The notes below the pieces were generated by a model, which saw only the letters and a list, made by a program, of their open reading frames with translations, was not told the origin of the DNA and did no database searches. Positions 41,478 to 41,588 of a stretch of DNA of 41,588 bases are shown one piece after another (the first letter of the stretch is position 1; each line of letters begins with the position of its first letter). This stretch comes from Clostridia bacterium (GTDB taxonomy: Bacteria > Bacillota_A > Clostridia > Oscillospirales > CAG-272): contig JAFSUU010000082.1 in NCBI GenBank assembly GCA_017445115.1, positions 1 through 41,588 of the forward strand. Direction: 5' to 3'. The translations under genes and the position numbers were made by a program.

Positions 41478-41588
41478 GATCCGCGCCCCCTACTTCCGAA
41501 ATGAAAAAGGACCTTTGGGCGCGTCGCGGTAAGGCCGGAGGCAAGCCGAGAAAAACCGCCTCTTGAACGCGTCCAAAAATCCACGATA
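41478..41588. other. Right-edge stretch, no supported gene
   Basis: The minus strand is open from the edge to a TAG at 41490 (32 codons), possibly the end of a gene outside the window. The plus strand has a 21-residue basic ORF at 41501-41566 without a ribosome binding site. Neither is called. Confidence 0.3.

Larger units (their letters stand above)
11880..41588 (-). mobile_element. Prophage (late region), left end near 11.88-11.93 kb, right end outside window
   Basis: From the holin rightwards every supported gene is a minus-strand phage gene in standard late order: packaging, head, tail, fibre, lysis. The left boundary is placed between the thiolase terminator and the TGTWACA array. No duplicated core site can be identified because the other end is not in the window. 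The HK97-like capsid, gp10-like neck proteins, Gp15-type chaperone and long tape measure (1500 residues) point to a siphovirus. The DGR, fibre and structural genes look intact, but whether the phage is inducible cannot be judged without the early region. Confidence 0.9.

Noticed and set aside
41501..41566. 21-residue basic plus-strand ORF
   Set aside because: No ribosome binding site and opposite to all phage genes; kept only as an edge note.

Overview
The window joins two parts: a bacterial chromosome segment (1 to about 11.9 kb) and the late half of an integrated tailed phage (about 11.9 kb to the right edge). The host looks like an uncultured gut-type Clostridia (Firmicutes). This rests on the LytR-CpsA-Psr protein, the DUF2975 plus YozG-type regulator plus DUF4153-like cassette, AGGAGG-type ribosome binding sites, consensus sigma-A promoters, and phage families (LLH holin, CD1375/XkdX-like, DUF4417, Gp15) typical of Clostridia phages. 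Genus-level placement is not possible from the sequence alone.

Host part. Two overlapping peptidase genes on the minus strand (PepC-type cysteine aminopeptidase, then PepT, cut by the left edge) diverge from a plus-strand LytR-CpsA-Psr gene; both promoters are near-perfect. A three-gene membrane/regulator cassette (3979-6320) follows with its own promoter and terminator. Next is a five-gene operon (6623-11790): family 2 glycosyltransferase, DUF2334-type deacetylase, GNAT acetyltransferase, 3-hydroxyacyl-CoA dehydrogenase and SCP-x-like thiolase, ending at a 17-bp hairpin.

Prophage part. All genes are on the minus strand, so the functional order runs from the right edge leftwards: DUF4417 protein, a possible nuclease toxin with a small partner, a JAB-like protein, terminase small and large subunits, portal, minor capsid, scaffold, major capsid with a probable Ig-like tail, connectors, tail tube, tail chaperones (possible frameshift pair), tape measure, baseplate proteins, a 1942-residue tail fibre, a diversity-generating retroelement (DGR), then small tail/membrane proteins, GH25 lysozyme and holin. 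The prophage end (11.88-12.26 kb) carries 13 copies of GTWAC, nine of them within TGTWACA. Integrase, repressor and replication genes are not in the window and should lie beyond the right edge.

The key system is the DGR at 14744-16953: reverse transcriptase with the LGSQISQ and YMDD motifs, a structured spacer, a 105-bp template repeat (TR), an Avd gene, and a 105-bp variable repeat (VR) forming the last codons of the giant fibre gene. TR and VR differ at seven positions, and every one is an adenine in the TR coding strand, the signature of DGR adenine mutagenesis. The avd-TR-RT block has its own promoter with an inverted repeat inside its spacer, and a 9-bp-stem hairpin lies just downstream of the VR. 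The phage probably uses it to diversify a C-type-lectin-like receptor-binding tip.
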